Shown: positions 1 to 6,245, counted from the stretch's first letter. The stretch: 11,731 nt of DNA from a bacterium (GCA_037131655.1 JBAXQP010000057.1:1-11731), one strand, 5' to 3'. The notes: generated from the letters alone by a model not told the origin. Numbers and translations are program-made.

Positions 1-335
1 CTGGTGAATATTACAAGCTCACTCTCTAAACTTCAGGAAATCTCGGAGGTATTGGGTGGGGGGAGAAGAGGCGATAGAGGAGAGGCAAGAAGCAAGAGGC
101 AAGATTACGGATGAGATTAAGATTAGGATTAAGAGTATGATGCCGGAAATTCGCTCTTCGTACTAGAACGTGTCATCGCGAGGGTGAATGTGCCGAAGCA
201 ACCCCCTCCATGCCCTACTGATTGTTAATCCTTACCGTCAACAGGTACGGCCGGAAGGCATACTCAGGGATACGGATCACAAAACAAACAAGACCCCTGC
301 GTAACCGCAAAGGCCTGGTTTGTTCTGTAAAAGAA
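1..335. other. non-coding left end with degenerate short repeats
   Basis: I see no convincing complete gene here. Two short frames are open from the window edge, one ending at the TAA at 27-29 and one running to about 110. Either could be the tail of a gene lying to the left, but neither is recognisable. From about 57 to 115 the plus strand is very purine-rich, with GGCAAGA/AGCAAGA/GGCAAGA copies near 85-106. Near 111-138 there is a run of GATTAA/GATTAG-type hexamers. Bases 169-205 resemble, from memory, the GTCATTGCGAG...CGAAGCAATC class of dispersed repeats found in many bacterial genomes, here decayed. The last 50 bases hold a probable terminator, listed separately. Confidence 0.5.
283..324 (-). 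terminator. probable terminator of the ROK regulator gene
   Basis: The arms AACAAAC (283-289) and GTTTGTT (318-324) are perfect inverted repeats. The inner bases extend the stem with two mismatches, and a small GCG/CGC hairpin sits inside the loop. Read on the minus strand, the structure lies 12 nt after the regulator's stop codon, and its far arm runs into a T-rich TTTGTTTTG stretch, as expected of an intrinsic terminator. The stem is A/T-rich at its base and no folding energy was calculated. Confidence 0.5.
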
Positions 336-1610
336 CTACTTCTGTGAAGAGTGCAATGCACCGTCTTTGCTCGGGGACAGGTCAGTTAACCAACGGTCTA
401 GGACTAGGTGAGCTGAACCTAGGGCAGAGGCATACTCATCGGATTCGATGCCCGCAAGTCGAAGGTTTTCGTAAACGTCAGGGAGAGTATTTAATCTCAC
501 ATGGCGTTTGACCGTATCGAGCACGATGGAGCCTAAATTGACTAGATCGCCTGCAAACAGAATTGTTTTCGGCCTTAGCATGTTGGCCAAGTTGGCAACG
601 GCATCACCGATCGCATCGGCCACTTCAGAAATTACACGGTAGCAAAGCTGATCGCCTGCCTGCGCCGCTCTCATAACTTGAGCTATTGTCAAGTTGCTGT
701 TGTCTTTAAGCGATTCACGTAACAAGGAAGGGAAACCGGAATCCAATTCTTCTTTAATGCGGTTCAAGATGCAGGGTTCTGATACAATCTCTTCCATCAT
801 AACCGGTGGGCGTGATGGCAGGCATACTTTCAAATGGGCTAGGTCAAGTGCAGCTCCATCAACCCCTTGGTAGAGCGAACCACTAATAGCCAGTGCGCCA
901 CCGATGTTATAATTCAAGTCGATTAATAAAACAGTCTGGTTCCTTAAATTTGTATAGTTGTAAATCTCATATCCTAATCTGGTTCGAGCGTTATTATCAA
1001 CAGAGATGAGCTTATCTTTAAATGCTTTCGATACTTCGGTTGTAATGTCCACTGATTCCCAGTTAAATAGTCCAGGTGTTACTTGAGCCGTTCCGGTTTC
1101 GCTGTAAACGACGCCTGAGAGTGAAATCCCTACACCCAGAAGTCGGTCAGCTTGAGCATCAGCTTTACTCGTAGCCATTTCGGCTGCTTTGACGATTCGC
1201 TTTATGATTTCTGAGGGTGAGGCGCCGGGGGTTAAATCTTCGCGTGATTGGTTAACGACAGAACCATCCGCATCCATTAAAACAGTGCGGATAAGGTTAG
1301 GACAAACTTCAAGCCCGGCAATATAAGCGCGACCGGATGCTAGCCTTAGCTGAACAGGTCGTCTTCCACCCAAAGATACCGCTCGGCCTGATTCTCGAAG
1401 CCAACCATTATTGATAAGGCGACGAATGACCATCGAAATCGCGGCAGGACTTTGCCCAAGACGCTTGGCTAGGTCGGAGCGAGTTATATCAGGGAGATCA
1501 TATACGTATCGGATTAATTGACGTTCAACGCGCCAAGCGCTCGGAGTTCTTTTTCTTTTTCTCAACATACTGCTTTTTCTCCAATCGAGTCTGGAAGATC
1601 GCCCTGCCAT
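336..1610 (-). CDS. ROK-family transcriptional regulator, kinase motifs degenerate
   Basis: A 424-residue protein with the two-part layout of NagC/Mlc/XylR-type ROK repressors. Residues about 27-75 form a MarR-like winged helix (ITRSDLAKRLGQSPAAIS followed by a recognition helix and a GGRRP wing). Residues about 95-410 form the actin-like ROK domain. Such proteins usually bind operator DNA and release it on sensing a sugar or phosphosugar. The sugar-kinase motifs are lost. The catalytic Asp of the usual ND pair is Asn (DNN at 205-207), the ExGH motif is DLAH (256-259), and the CxCGxxGC zinc motif is absent from the following segment. It is therefore probably a regulator without kinase activity. 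The start is uncertain: the ATG at 1610 has no Shine-Dalgarno site, while Met15 (1568) has GGAG about 11 nt upstream. It stops with TAG and is divergent from the deacetylase gene, a possible target. Confidence 0.85.
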   Translation of the reverse strand: MAGRSSRLDWRKSSMLRKRKRTPSAWRVERQLIRYVYDLPDITRSDLAKRLGQSPAAISMVIRRLINNGWLRESGRAVSLGGRRPVQLRLASGRAYIAGLEVCPNLIRTVLMDADGSVVNQSREDLTPGASPSEIIKRIVKAAEMATSKADAQADRLLGVGISLSGVVYSETGTAQVTPGLFNWESVDITTEVSKAFKDKLISVDNNARTRLGYEIYNYTNLRNQTVLLIDLNYNIGGALAISGSLYQGVDGAALDLAHLKVCLPSRPPVMMEEIVSEPCILNRIKEELDSGFPSLLRESLKDNSNLTIAQVMRAAQAGDQLCYRVISEVADAIGDAVANLANMLRPKTILFAGDLVNLGSIVLDTVKRHVRLNTLPDVYENLRLAGIESDEYASALGSAHLVLDRWLTDLSPSKDGALHSSQK

Positions 1611-1660
1611 TAAGTTAATTGGATGATCTCACTCTTGCCTAAAAGGATACATCTAAAATA

Positions 1661-1671
1661 GAAGATTCTTC
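1661..1671. promoter_or_regulatory. perfect 11-bp palindrome, candidate operator
   Basis: GAAGA-T-TCTTC is a perfect palindrome in the A/T-rich region between the ROK regulator and the deacetylase. It overlaps a possible -35 (TTGAAG) of the regulator, which is followed 18 nt later by TATCCT. Its placement in a divergent promoter region beside a repressor-type gene suggests an operator. Palindromes this short are common by chance in A/T-rich DNA. Confidence 0.25.
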
Positions 1672-1797
1672 AACTGTAGAAACAAATATTTTGCTTGTAG
1701 TGATAACAATTTTTCAAAGTCTACCCTTGTAGGTTCAATTGAATTTGAAGTTAATTGCTAAGGTTTTGACTATGAATGTGATGAAGAACAGCACAGG

Positions 1798-1803
1798 TAT
1801 AAT
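1798..1803 (+). promoter_or_regulatory. -10 element (TATAAT) of the deacetylase gene
   Basis: A perfect TATAAT ends 7 nt before the ATG at 1811, so transcription would start at or next to the A of the start codon. No good -35 hexamer lies 15-19 nt upstream. The nearest TTGAC-like element (1766-1771) is 26 nt away, too far. The position, not the -35, is the main support. Confidence 0.5.
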
Positions 1804-1810
1804 CCTAGCA

Positions 1811-2710
1811 ATGAAACGTGTTTTATTTTTTCTAGGGCGTTTTGGTTTATGGGTTGAAATAATTTTACTTTTTGGCGGGGCAATCAGTTTAATGTTGGCA
1901 ACCCGTTGTGAGCCTTGGTATCGTCTTGTTAACCCTGAGTACTGGATACTTAGAGTTCAGGGGAAAGACCTTTTCGACCAGTCAGGGGTGCTTTGGCATG
2001 GTAATCGGAACCGGCCGGAAATCGCTCTTACTTTTGACGATGGTCCGGATCCTGTTTACACGGATAGAGTTTTGGATGCATTAAAACGCGCCAATATGAA
2101 AGCAACTTTTTTCTTAGTTGCAAAAAATATTAAAAGTAATCCTGAATCTGCCAAAAGAATAATAAAACGCATTTTAGCGGAAGGACATGATATCGGCTGC
2201 CATTCCTACGACCATCAAAGGATGCCGACGCTTACTTACGATCAGCAGTGGCGTCAACTGCGAGATTCGAACGTGATATTAGCTCAAACGGTAGGCCGCC
2301 AATATCACTTATATCGGTCTCCTTACGGAGATTGGAACAATGATACTTTGCGGGCAGCCCAAGCGCATAGAATGATTCTGGTCAACTGGACTGTTGGCGG
2401 GGACTCCTATTACAACTATGAAATGACCAGTCATTACGTCGGTAAGATTTTGCGGCATACGGGAAAAGGCAGTATTCTGCTGCTTCACGATCGCGGAAAT
2501 CACCACTTAACGGCTGAACGCTTAGATCAACTTCTTAATGGAATAAAAGAAAGAGGGTTGACCTCAGTTACCCTGTCACAATTACTAGGAAAATTACCAC
2601 AAAGAGCGAAGTGGAACTTTAATTTTGAAACCCTTCGTATATTGGGTAGTAGGAGGGATGCGAACTCTAATGATTATTGCTCGAGACGACGTGGTACCTC
2701 AAGAACTTGA
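1811..2710 (+). CDS. membrane-anchored polysaccharide deacetylase (NodB domain)
   Basis: A 299-residue carbohydrate esterase family 4 protein, which would remove N- or O-acetyl groups from a cell-wall or extracellular glycan. It begins MKRVLFF followed by a hydrophobic segment at about residues 5-30, an uncleaved anchor or signal sequence placing the enzyme outside the membrane. The family motifs appear in order: TFDDGPDP (74-81, catalytic Asp and metal Asp), HSYDH (131-135, metal His pair), RSPYG (169-173), a VNWTVGGD segment, and LLLHD (223-227, catalytic His). The frame is open further upstream (TTG at 1739, ATG at 1772). I chose the ATG at 1811 because the hydrophobic segment follows it directly and a perfect TATAAT lies 7 nt upstream, suggesting a leaderless mRNA. 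The last residues, after the NodB fold, are low-complexity and overlap the sigma factor gene by about 41 nt. The substrate cannot be told from sequence. Confidence 0.9.
   Translation: MKRVLFFLGRFGLWVEIILLFGGAISLMLATRCEPWYRLVNPEYWILRVQGKDLFDQSGVLWHGNRNRPEIALTFDDGPDPVYTDRVLDALKRANMKATFFLVAKNIKSNPESAKRIIKRILAEGHDIGCHSYDHQRMPTLTYDQQWRQLRDSNVILAQTVGRQYHLYRSPYGDWNNDTLRAAQAHRMILVNWTVGGDSYYNYEMTSHYVGKILRHTGKGSILLLHDRGNHHLTAERLDQLLNGIKERGLTSVTLSQLLGKLPQRAKWNFNFETLRILGSRRDANSNDYCSRRRGTSRT
2613..2639 (+). promoter_or_regulatory. candidate ECF-sigma (sigmaE-type) promoter before the sigma gene
   Basis: GGAACTT (2613-2619) matches the sigmaE -35 consensus exactly. A 15-nt spacer follows, then TCGTA (2635-2639), which fits the TCnnA form of the -10. 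It lies inside the 3' end of the deacetylase gene and would start RNA near 2646, just before the AGGAGGG ribosome-binding site of the ECF sigma gene. Autoregulation from such a site is typical of ECF systems. A similar match occurs elsewhere in the window in an unlikely place (7674), so chance is possible. Confidence 0.4.
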
Positions 2711-3266
2711 TAGCCACGATTTCGAGGAATACATGCGCCGGCACTACCGGCACGCGTATCACCTAGCATTTCGTATGGCAGGTAATGAGGCGGATGCGGA
2801 GGATCTGACGCAAGAAGCTTTTTTGCGCGCTTATAGATTCTTCGATCGTTATGATCCGCGTTTGCCATTCACCAGTTGGCTTTACAGAATTATGACGAAC
2901 GTTTATATTGATGAAGTTCGTAAACGAGGTAAAGCTAAGGTGTATTCACTGGATGAGCCTATTCGCTCTGATAGTAGTGAATCGACGGTGGCTTGGGAGA
3001 TCAGCGATCCCAATGCCGATCCTGAAATGCAGGTCATGGAACAGATATTAGAAGTGGATCTCCAAGAAAGTTTACAACGCTTATCTCCGGAGTTCCGATG
3101 GTCAGTTATCCTTGCGGATGTTGAAGGGTTATCTTACGAAGAGATAGCCGAAACGATGCACTGCTCGATAGGGACTGTCCGTTCTCGCATTCACCGAGGC
3201 CGAAAGCAATTAAGGGCGTTCTTAGAAAAGAAACGTCCTGAATGGAAATCAAATGCTCAGAGGTGA
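2670..3266 (+). CDS. ECF-type RNA polymerase sigma factor
   Basis: A 198-residue group 4 sigma-70 factor with only regions 2 and 4. Region 2 (about 17-87) contains the core-binding stretch AEDLTQEAFLRAYRFF and the -10-recognising segment ending YIDEVRKR. Region 4 (about 131-186) ends with the helix-turn-helix GLSYEEIAETMHCSIGTVRSRIHRGR that would read the -35. The linker of about 43 residues is acidic. There is no region 3 and no C-terminal extension. The frame is open from 2625, and possible ATGs are 2658 and 2670. AGGAGGG at 2651-2657 touches the first and lies 12 nt before the second, so 2670 is preferred though the spacing is long. The gene overlaps the deacetylase 3' end, and the next gene encodes its probable anti-sigma partner. 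The pair likely responds to an envelope signal. Confidence 0.92.
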   Translation: MIIARDDVVPQELDSHDFEEYMRRHYRHAYHLAFRMAGNEADAEDLTQEAFLRAYRFFDRYDPRLPFTSWLYRIMTNVYIDEVRKRGKAKVYSLDEPIRSDSSESTVAWEISDPNADPEMQVMEQILEVDLQESLQRLSPEFRWSVILADVEGLSYEEIAETMHCSIGTVRSRIHRGRKQLRAFLEKKRPEWKSNAQR

Positions 3267-3273
3267 TTTTTTA

Positions 3274-3870
3274 ATGTTGAATTGCCGTTTAATTGAACGA
3301 ATGTTGTCTTCTTACATCGATGGAGAACTTTGCGGCGTGGAAATGATGCGTATCCGCCGCCATCTCCAAGAATGCTCTGATTGTCGCGTTGAGCACGATC
3401 ATATTTTGATGACCAAACGGGTGGTTTCATTGATGCCGGTGCGTCAGCCCAATGTTGACTTCGAAGTACGCCTCATGCAGCATGTTTTTGATTCCAACTC
3501 TCAAGTTAAGGGTTCACGTTGGCTGTTTTGGATGACTGACCTGAAGAACGCTTTTCGAATGCCTTCTGAAAGAGCCAAACGAGTGCTTGCTTTTGGTGGA
3601 GCGTTGACTGCTATTGCCTGGATGGCAGGAACCGTAAATGATTCAGCCTACGTTTCCGCTCCTCCTCTGGGCGCTTCGAACGTCAGCGTAATAATTCCCG
3701 CCCAACGAGATTTTATTCGCACAAGCGCAATCCCTGTTATTCCGGCTAACAATGTTCATAATTCAAAGATAGGTTACGCTGGACTATATCCACCCATCGC
3801 CGGTAATGGAAGCACTGAAAATACCAATTTTAAGATCGATAATTACGACTTGATTATCAGTGGACGCTAA
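3274..3870 (+). CDS. membrane-anchored zinc-finger (zf-HC2) anti-sigma factor
   Basis: A 198-residue protein with an N-terminal zinc-binding anti-sigma domain: an early Cys (C4), the YIDGEL segment, then H30-x3-C34-x2-C37. This fold sequesters ECF sigma factors in the cytoplasm. A hydrophobic segment at about 104-121 (VLAFGGALTAIAWMAGTV) is a single membrane span. The C-terminal 75 or so residues would be extracytoplasmic and match nothing I know; this part may sense the signal or be cut by regulated proteolysis. The ATG at 3274 is chosen over the ATG at 3253 because AGAGGTGA at 3259-3266 gives well-spaced ribosome binding. The TGA of the sigma gene is part of that site, so the two are translationally linked with a 7-nt gap. 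Cognate partner of the upstream sigma factor by position. Confidence 0.87.
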   Translation: MLNCRLIERMLSSYIDGELCGVEMMRIRRHLQECSDCRVEHDHILMTKRVVSLMPVRQPNVDFEVRLMQHVFDSNSQVKGSRWLFWMTDLKNAFRMPSERAKRVLAFGGALTAIAWMAGTVNDSAYVSAPPLGASNVSVIIPAQRDFIRTSAIPVIPANNVHNSKIGYAGLYPPIAGNGSTENTNFKIDNYDLIISGR

Positions 3871-3908
3871 CCGTTTCATGAAAACTCATGCTGCCGATTT
3901 AGTCGACT

Positions 3909-3971
3909 ACTCAGGATGAGGCGTGATGAGTTAAAAGCAGCTCTGTTGTATTGAGTAAATCCATCCTGAGT
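3909..3971. repeat. 10-bp perfect inverted repeat between convergent genes
   Basis: ACTCAGGATG (3909-3918) and CATCCTGAGT (3962-3971) are perfect reverse complements separated by 43 nt, between the convergent ends of the two anti-sigma genes. A smaller CATGA/TCATG hairpin lies at 3878-3890. Neither has a T-tract, so a classical intrinsic terminator is not shown. The structure may still serve as a bidirectional terminator, or be a remnant of a dispersed repeat: the CATCCTGAGTGCGAAG stretch resembles, from memory, a repeat class common in bacterial genomes. Confidence 0.5.
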
Positions 3972-3993
3972 GCGAAGCTATTTTCGTTGTCTC

Positions 3994-4986
3994 CTAAAGT
4001 TTAACTTTGAATACCGCTACGTCAATTTGCTTTTCCGCATCAGAACGGGCGCTTCGATTATGCCTTTCGTCCCGCTTAAATTCGATCCCTTTTACTTGCT
4101 CAATTCCTTCAGGTGTCATCGCGTTCAATTCTAAGCTTGAATGTGCGCTACGATCCCTTATCTCGTCTAGTTTATTACCGGGCGTCATTAAGCTTTCCAG
4201 CCCTTCATAAGACCCTGCGCTCATAACCATACGGGTATGGGGAAGAGAAGGTGAGCGGGCTAAAATGGTTGCTTTTGGATCAGGAGTGATATTGACTTCA
4301 TCAGGCGTTTCATTGGTTGGACTGGGTTCAACCTTACTGATAGAAGCTTCAGGTGCGTTTAGAGGCTGTCTTGCTGTATTTGAAATATTTGGCTTGATCT
4401 CAACATCCTTTGGTAAGTATGACTTTCCTAAATCGATGTTAGAGAGCGTTGTGCTTGGTGCAAAGGCGACTTTTAGCCCAATGTGTCTGATAGTATGAGG
4501 CGCCTGTGCATCTTGCTGCATCGTTGGTCTAGTTGCAATGGTTTTAGTATTTATACTCTCGGGTTGTTTGGAAATTTGATGATGAACTACTGAAGCGGTT
4601 TTAGGTTTTTCAGACTGAAAATGAGTTGTAATAAAGAATAATGCGGCAAAACCGGCTATTGCACAAACGCCATAGGCTAAGCGTATCGGACGAGAAGGTT
4701 GTATCCGTTGTGCCCATATTGAGCGTTTGAGTGTGGTAGCCGCTAGAATTCGACTACGGAGTTCGGCTGGAGGATCTAATTGTGGCAGTGTGCTTGCCGA
4801 CGTGGCTTTCATGAATACGAGCGCTTCTTTGCATCTATCGCAGCGATGAGCGTGACTTTCAACCTCATTCGCTTCGTTATCAGAAAGTTCGCCGTCGGTA
4901 TAGAGCGACAATTTTAACCACATGCCGCTGCATACACCTTCGACTGGCTCGATTTCATTTGTATCCCAGAAGCCTTGACCGGACAT
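3994..4986 (-). CDS. second zf-HC2 anti-sigma-like membrane protein, no adjacent sigma gene
   Basis: A 330-residue protein whose N-terminus has the anti-sigma zinc finger: C19, the YTDGELSDNE segment, then H45-x3-C49-x2-C52. A single membrane span is predicted at about 103-122 (LAYGVCAIAGFAALFFITTH). About 205 residues follow outside the membrane, Pro/Thr/Ser-rich and without a domain I recognise. ECF sigma factors are the usual partners of this fold, but no sigma gene lies beside this one on its strand. It faces the sigma/anti-sigma pair convergently, so it may act on that sigma factor, act on a distant one, or have lost its partner. A GGAGGG site 8 nt before the ATG and a sigma70-like promoter upstream indicate a separately transcribed gene. 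Stop codon is TAG. The long tail is much larger than that of the neighbouring anti-sigma factor, implying a different signal. Confidence 0.8.
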   Translation of the reverse strand: MSGQGFWDTNEIEPVEGVCSGMWLKLSLYTDGELSDNEANEVESHAHRCDRCKEALVFMKATSASTLPQLDPPAELRSRILAATTLKRSIWAQRIQPSRPIRLAYGVCAIAGFAALFFITTHFQSEKPKTASVVHHQISKQPESINTKTIATRPTMQQDAQAPHTIRHIGLKVAFAPSTTLSNIDLGKSYLPKDVEIKPNISNTARQPLNAPEASISKVEPSPTNETPDEVNITPDPKATILARSPSLPHTRMVMSAGSYEGLESLMTPGNKLDEIRDRSAHSSLELNAMTPEGIEQVKGIEFKRDERHNRSARSDAEKQIDVAVFKVKL

Positions 4987-5003
4987 CTTCCTGTCCCTCC
5001 GTG

Positions 5004-5032
5004 ATTATTCCTACATGAACTTTGACAGGCAA
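5004..5032 (-). promoter_or_regulatory. sigma70-like promoter of the second anti-sigma gene
   Basis: On the minus strand, TTGCCT (5032-5027) is followed after exactly 17 nt by AATAAT (5009-5004). The transcript would start near 4998, leaving a short leader that holds the GGAGGG ribosome-binding site at 5000-4995 and AGGA just before the ATG at 4986. The promoter looks like a housekeeping type, not ECF type. Confidence 0.6.
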
Positions 5033-5070
5033 GAGCAAAAAAAGTGGCATCGATTTTTCAAAGGCGGTAA

Positions 5071-5076
5071 TATATT
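5071..5076 (+). promoter_or_regulatory. -10 element (TATATT) of the CxxC protein gene
   Basis: TATATT (five of six consensus bases) ends exactly 7 nt before the ATG at 5084, the spacing expected for a leaderless transcript. No good -35 is found at 15-19 nt. TTGACA at 5022-5027 is 43 nt upstream, too far for this -10. Confidence 0.4.
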
Positions 5077-5083
5077 CAACATA

Positions 5084-5587
5084 ATGAAGGAACGATGGCT
5101 TAGCAGAACGATAGGCGATTATACATTTATTGAAGCTGATGGGTTGATCTTATTAGGTCCTCTCGAGCGATATCCAATATCTGCCATTGATGGCGATAAT
5201 TGGGAAGTTGAATACAGCGCCAATCACGTGCACTCGAATGTGTGCGCGAATGACTTAGACAGGGTTCGTGAGGAGTTGAAGATCGTTAGTTCCCTTGAGA
5301 ACGCCTTAAAAGAGGCCTATCCGACCCGAAAATTTGTAATTGCCCATGCTCCGGGCAACACCGTAACTTTTTACCAATCTGAGCCAGGTTCACCCATTGG
5401 CGGTGTCTTCACTCAAGAGCAGCCAATTGAAACAAGTTGGTGCCAAACCTGCGGCGCTAATGTGAAATATCACTCCTGCCTCTCCCCAAAAGAATCTCCC
5501 GAATCCGAATGGGGCCTTTGCATCACCTGCGGCGCTTTAATTCTATTGGGACAAATAGAGGTGTTGACTTTCGTGGGTCCTGGGTAG
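5084..5587 (+). CDS. uncharacterised protein with two CxxC pairs
   Basis: I do not recognise this 167-residue protein. It has no signal peptide or membrane span and looks soluble. The N-terminal two thirds are mixed alpha/beta, with GDYTFIEADGLILLGP near the start and a charged helix (DLDRVREELKIVSSLENALKEA) in the middle. The C-terminus has CQTC (C120, C123), a lone C132, and CITC (C146, C149), with Gly after each pair (TCGA), a zinc-ribbon-like arrangement. The open frame extends back to an ATG at 5015, but that start would lie inside the promoter of the divergent anti-sigma gene and has no ribosome-binding site. The ATG at 5084 has TATATT 7 nt upstream and is preferred. Ends with TAG. Its function is unknown; the divergent arrangement gives no firm hint. 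Confidence 0.65.
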   Translation: MKERWLSRTIGDYTFIEADGLILLGPLERYPISAIDGDNWEVEYSANHVHSNVCANDLDRVREELKIVSSLENALKEAYPTRKFVIAHAPGNTVTFYQSEPGSPIGGVFTQEQPIETSWCQTCGANVKYHSCLSPKESPESEWGLCITCGALILLGQIEVLTFVGPG

Positions 5588-5624
5588 GTGGCTTATTAAA
5601 AGCAGAGTATTCTTGTAGCGGGTA

Positions 5625-5999
5625 TCAACGCTCTCGATTTATTGGGAGTCTGCGAACTCTATAACGATTATCCTGAACTATAATGACTGCTCCAGCGTTG
5701 ATTTCGGTTTTGCGCTCTTTCAGTACTGAAAATAGCCGTGGGTTTAGGAATGAAGGTTTGAAGTTGCTCAAACGGAAAATGATCACACTTGGAAGATTAT
5801 GCCCATAGGCGGATAAGAGATCTCCGAAATCTAAATCACAAGTTAAAACAATGCGCTTTTCGTCCTTAGCTTTAATGAGGATTTTATCATCTGTAAGTCT
5901 CTGTAATCCCTGTTCACTTAAGTGAACTACATCATATCCATCGTTCCGTAGAGCATCAAGAGTAGTTTTAGAAATCCCCATGTCAGCGAGAAATTTCAC
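5625..5999 (-). CDS. DUF5615 PIN-like toxin
   Basis: A 124-residue protein of the DUF5615 PIN-like family, normally the toxin, probably a ribonuclease, of a toxin-antitoxin pair. Acidic residues placed like PIN catalytic residues are D6 (FLADMGIS), D37/D38, and D55/D57/D60 in LTCDLDFGDLL. The alternating strands and helices (GYDVVHL, RIVLTCD, SVIIFRL, AGAVIIVQDN) fit the family. The start is GTG at 5999 and overlaps the upstream antitoxin's stop as GTGA, indicating translational coupling. Nuclease activity is inferred from family, not demonstrated. The length is near the family norm and no damage is visible, so the toxin is probably intact. Confidence 0.85.
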   Translation of the reverse strand: MKFLADMGISKTTLDALRNDGYDVVHLSEQGLQRLTDDKILIKAKDEKRIVLTCDLDFGDLLSAYGHNLPSVIIFRLSNFKPSFLNPRLFSVLKERKTEINAGAVIIVQDNRYRVRRLPINRER

Positions 6000-6226
6000 G
6001 ATACATGCTCGACAATAGGATATATTTCATCGTCTGCTAAAGACGCAGCATACTGCAAGGCTTGACGAATATCATCTGCTTCTAGGTCAGGATATTCAAG
6101 TATTATTTCTGAAATAGTCATACCATTAGCCACAAGGTTGACAACTTGTCCAACAGTTATACGAAGTCCGCGAATGGTTGCTTTCCCGCCCATGACTTGT
6201 GTGTTATAGGTGATACGGTCAAACAT
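5996..6226 (-). CDS. DUF433 antitoxin
   Basis: A 76-residue DUF433 protein, a small helix-turn-helix-like family regularly encoded beside DUF5615 toxins. The hallmark order is visible: GGKATIRGLRITVGQVV, then NGMTISEIILEYPDLEADDIRQALQYAA. It would bind and neutralise the toxin and probably repress the shared promoter. The frame opens at an ATG at 6241, but that ATG runs into the ribosome-binding site GGAGGT (6239-6234). The next ATG at 6226 lies 7 nt after that site and is the better start. Antitoxin first, toxin second with overlap is the usual order for type II modules. Confidence 0.85.
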   Translation of the reverse strand: MFDRITYNTQVMGGKATIRGLRITVGQVVNLVANGMTISEIILEYPDLEADDIRQALQYAASLADDEIYPIVEHVS

Positions 6227-6245
6227 AAGTTTTACCTCCATTTTT

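Noticed and set aside
1..29. Tail of an upstream gene ending GEYYKLTL at the TAA at 27-29.
   Set aside because: Eight codons are too few to call a gene; it is mentioned only as a possibility.
320..511. A 63-codon plus-strand frame.
   Set aside because: It runs antisense to the 3' end of the ROK regulator and through its terminator, and no family features are visible.
1766..1771. TTGACT as the -35 for the TATAAT at 1798.
   Set aside because: The spacer would be 26 nt, far outside the 15-19 nt range.
5617..5632. AGCG/CGCT mini-hairpin as the terminator of the toxin gene.
   Set aside because: The stem is only 4 bp with an 8-nt loop and no T-tract follows directly.
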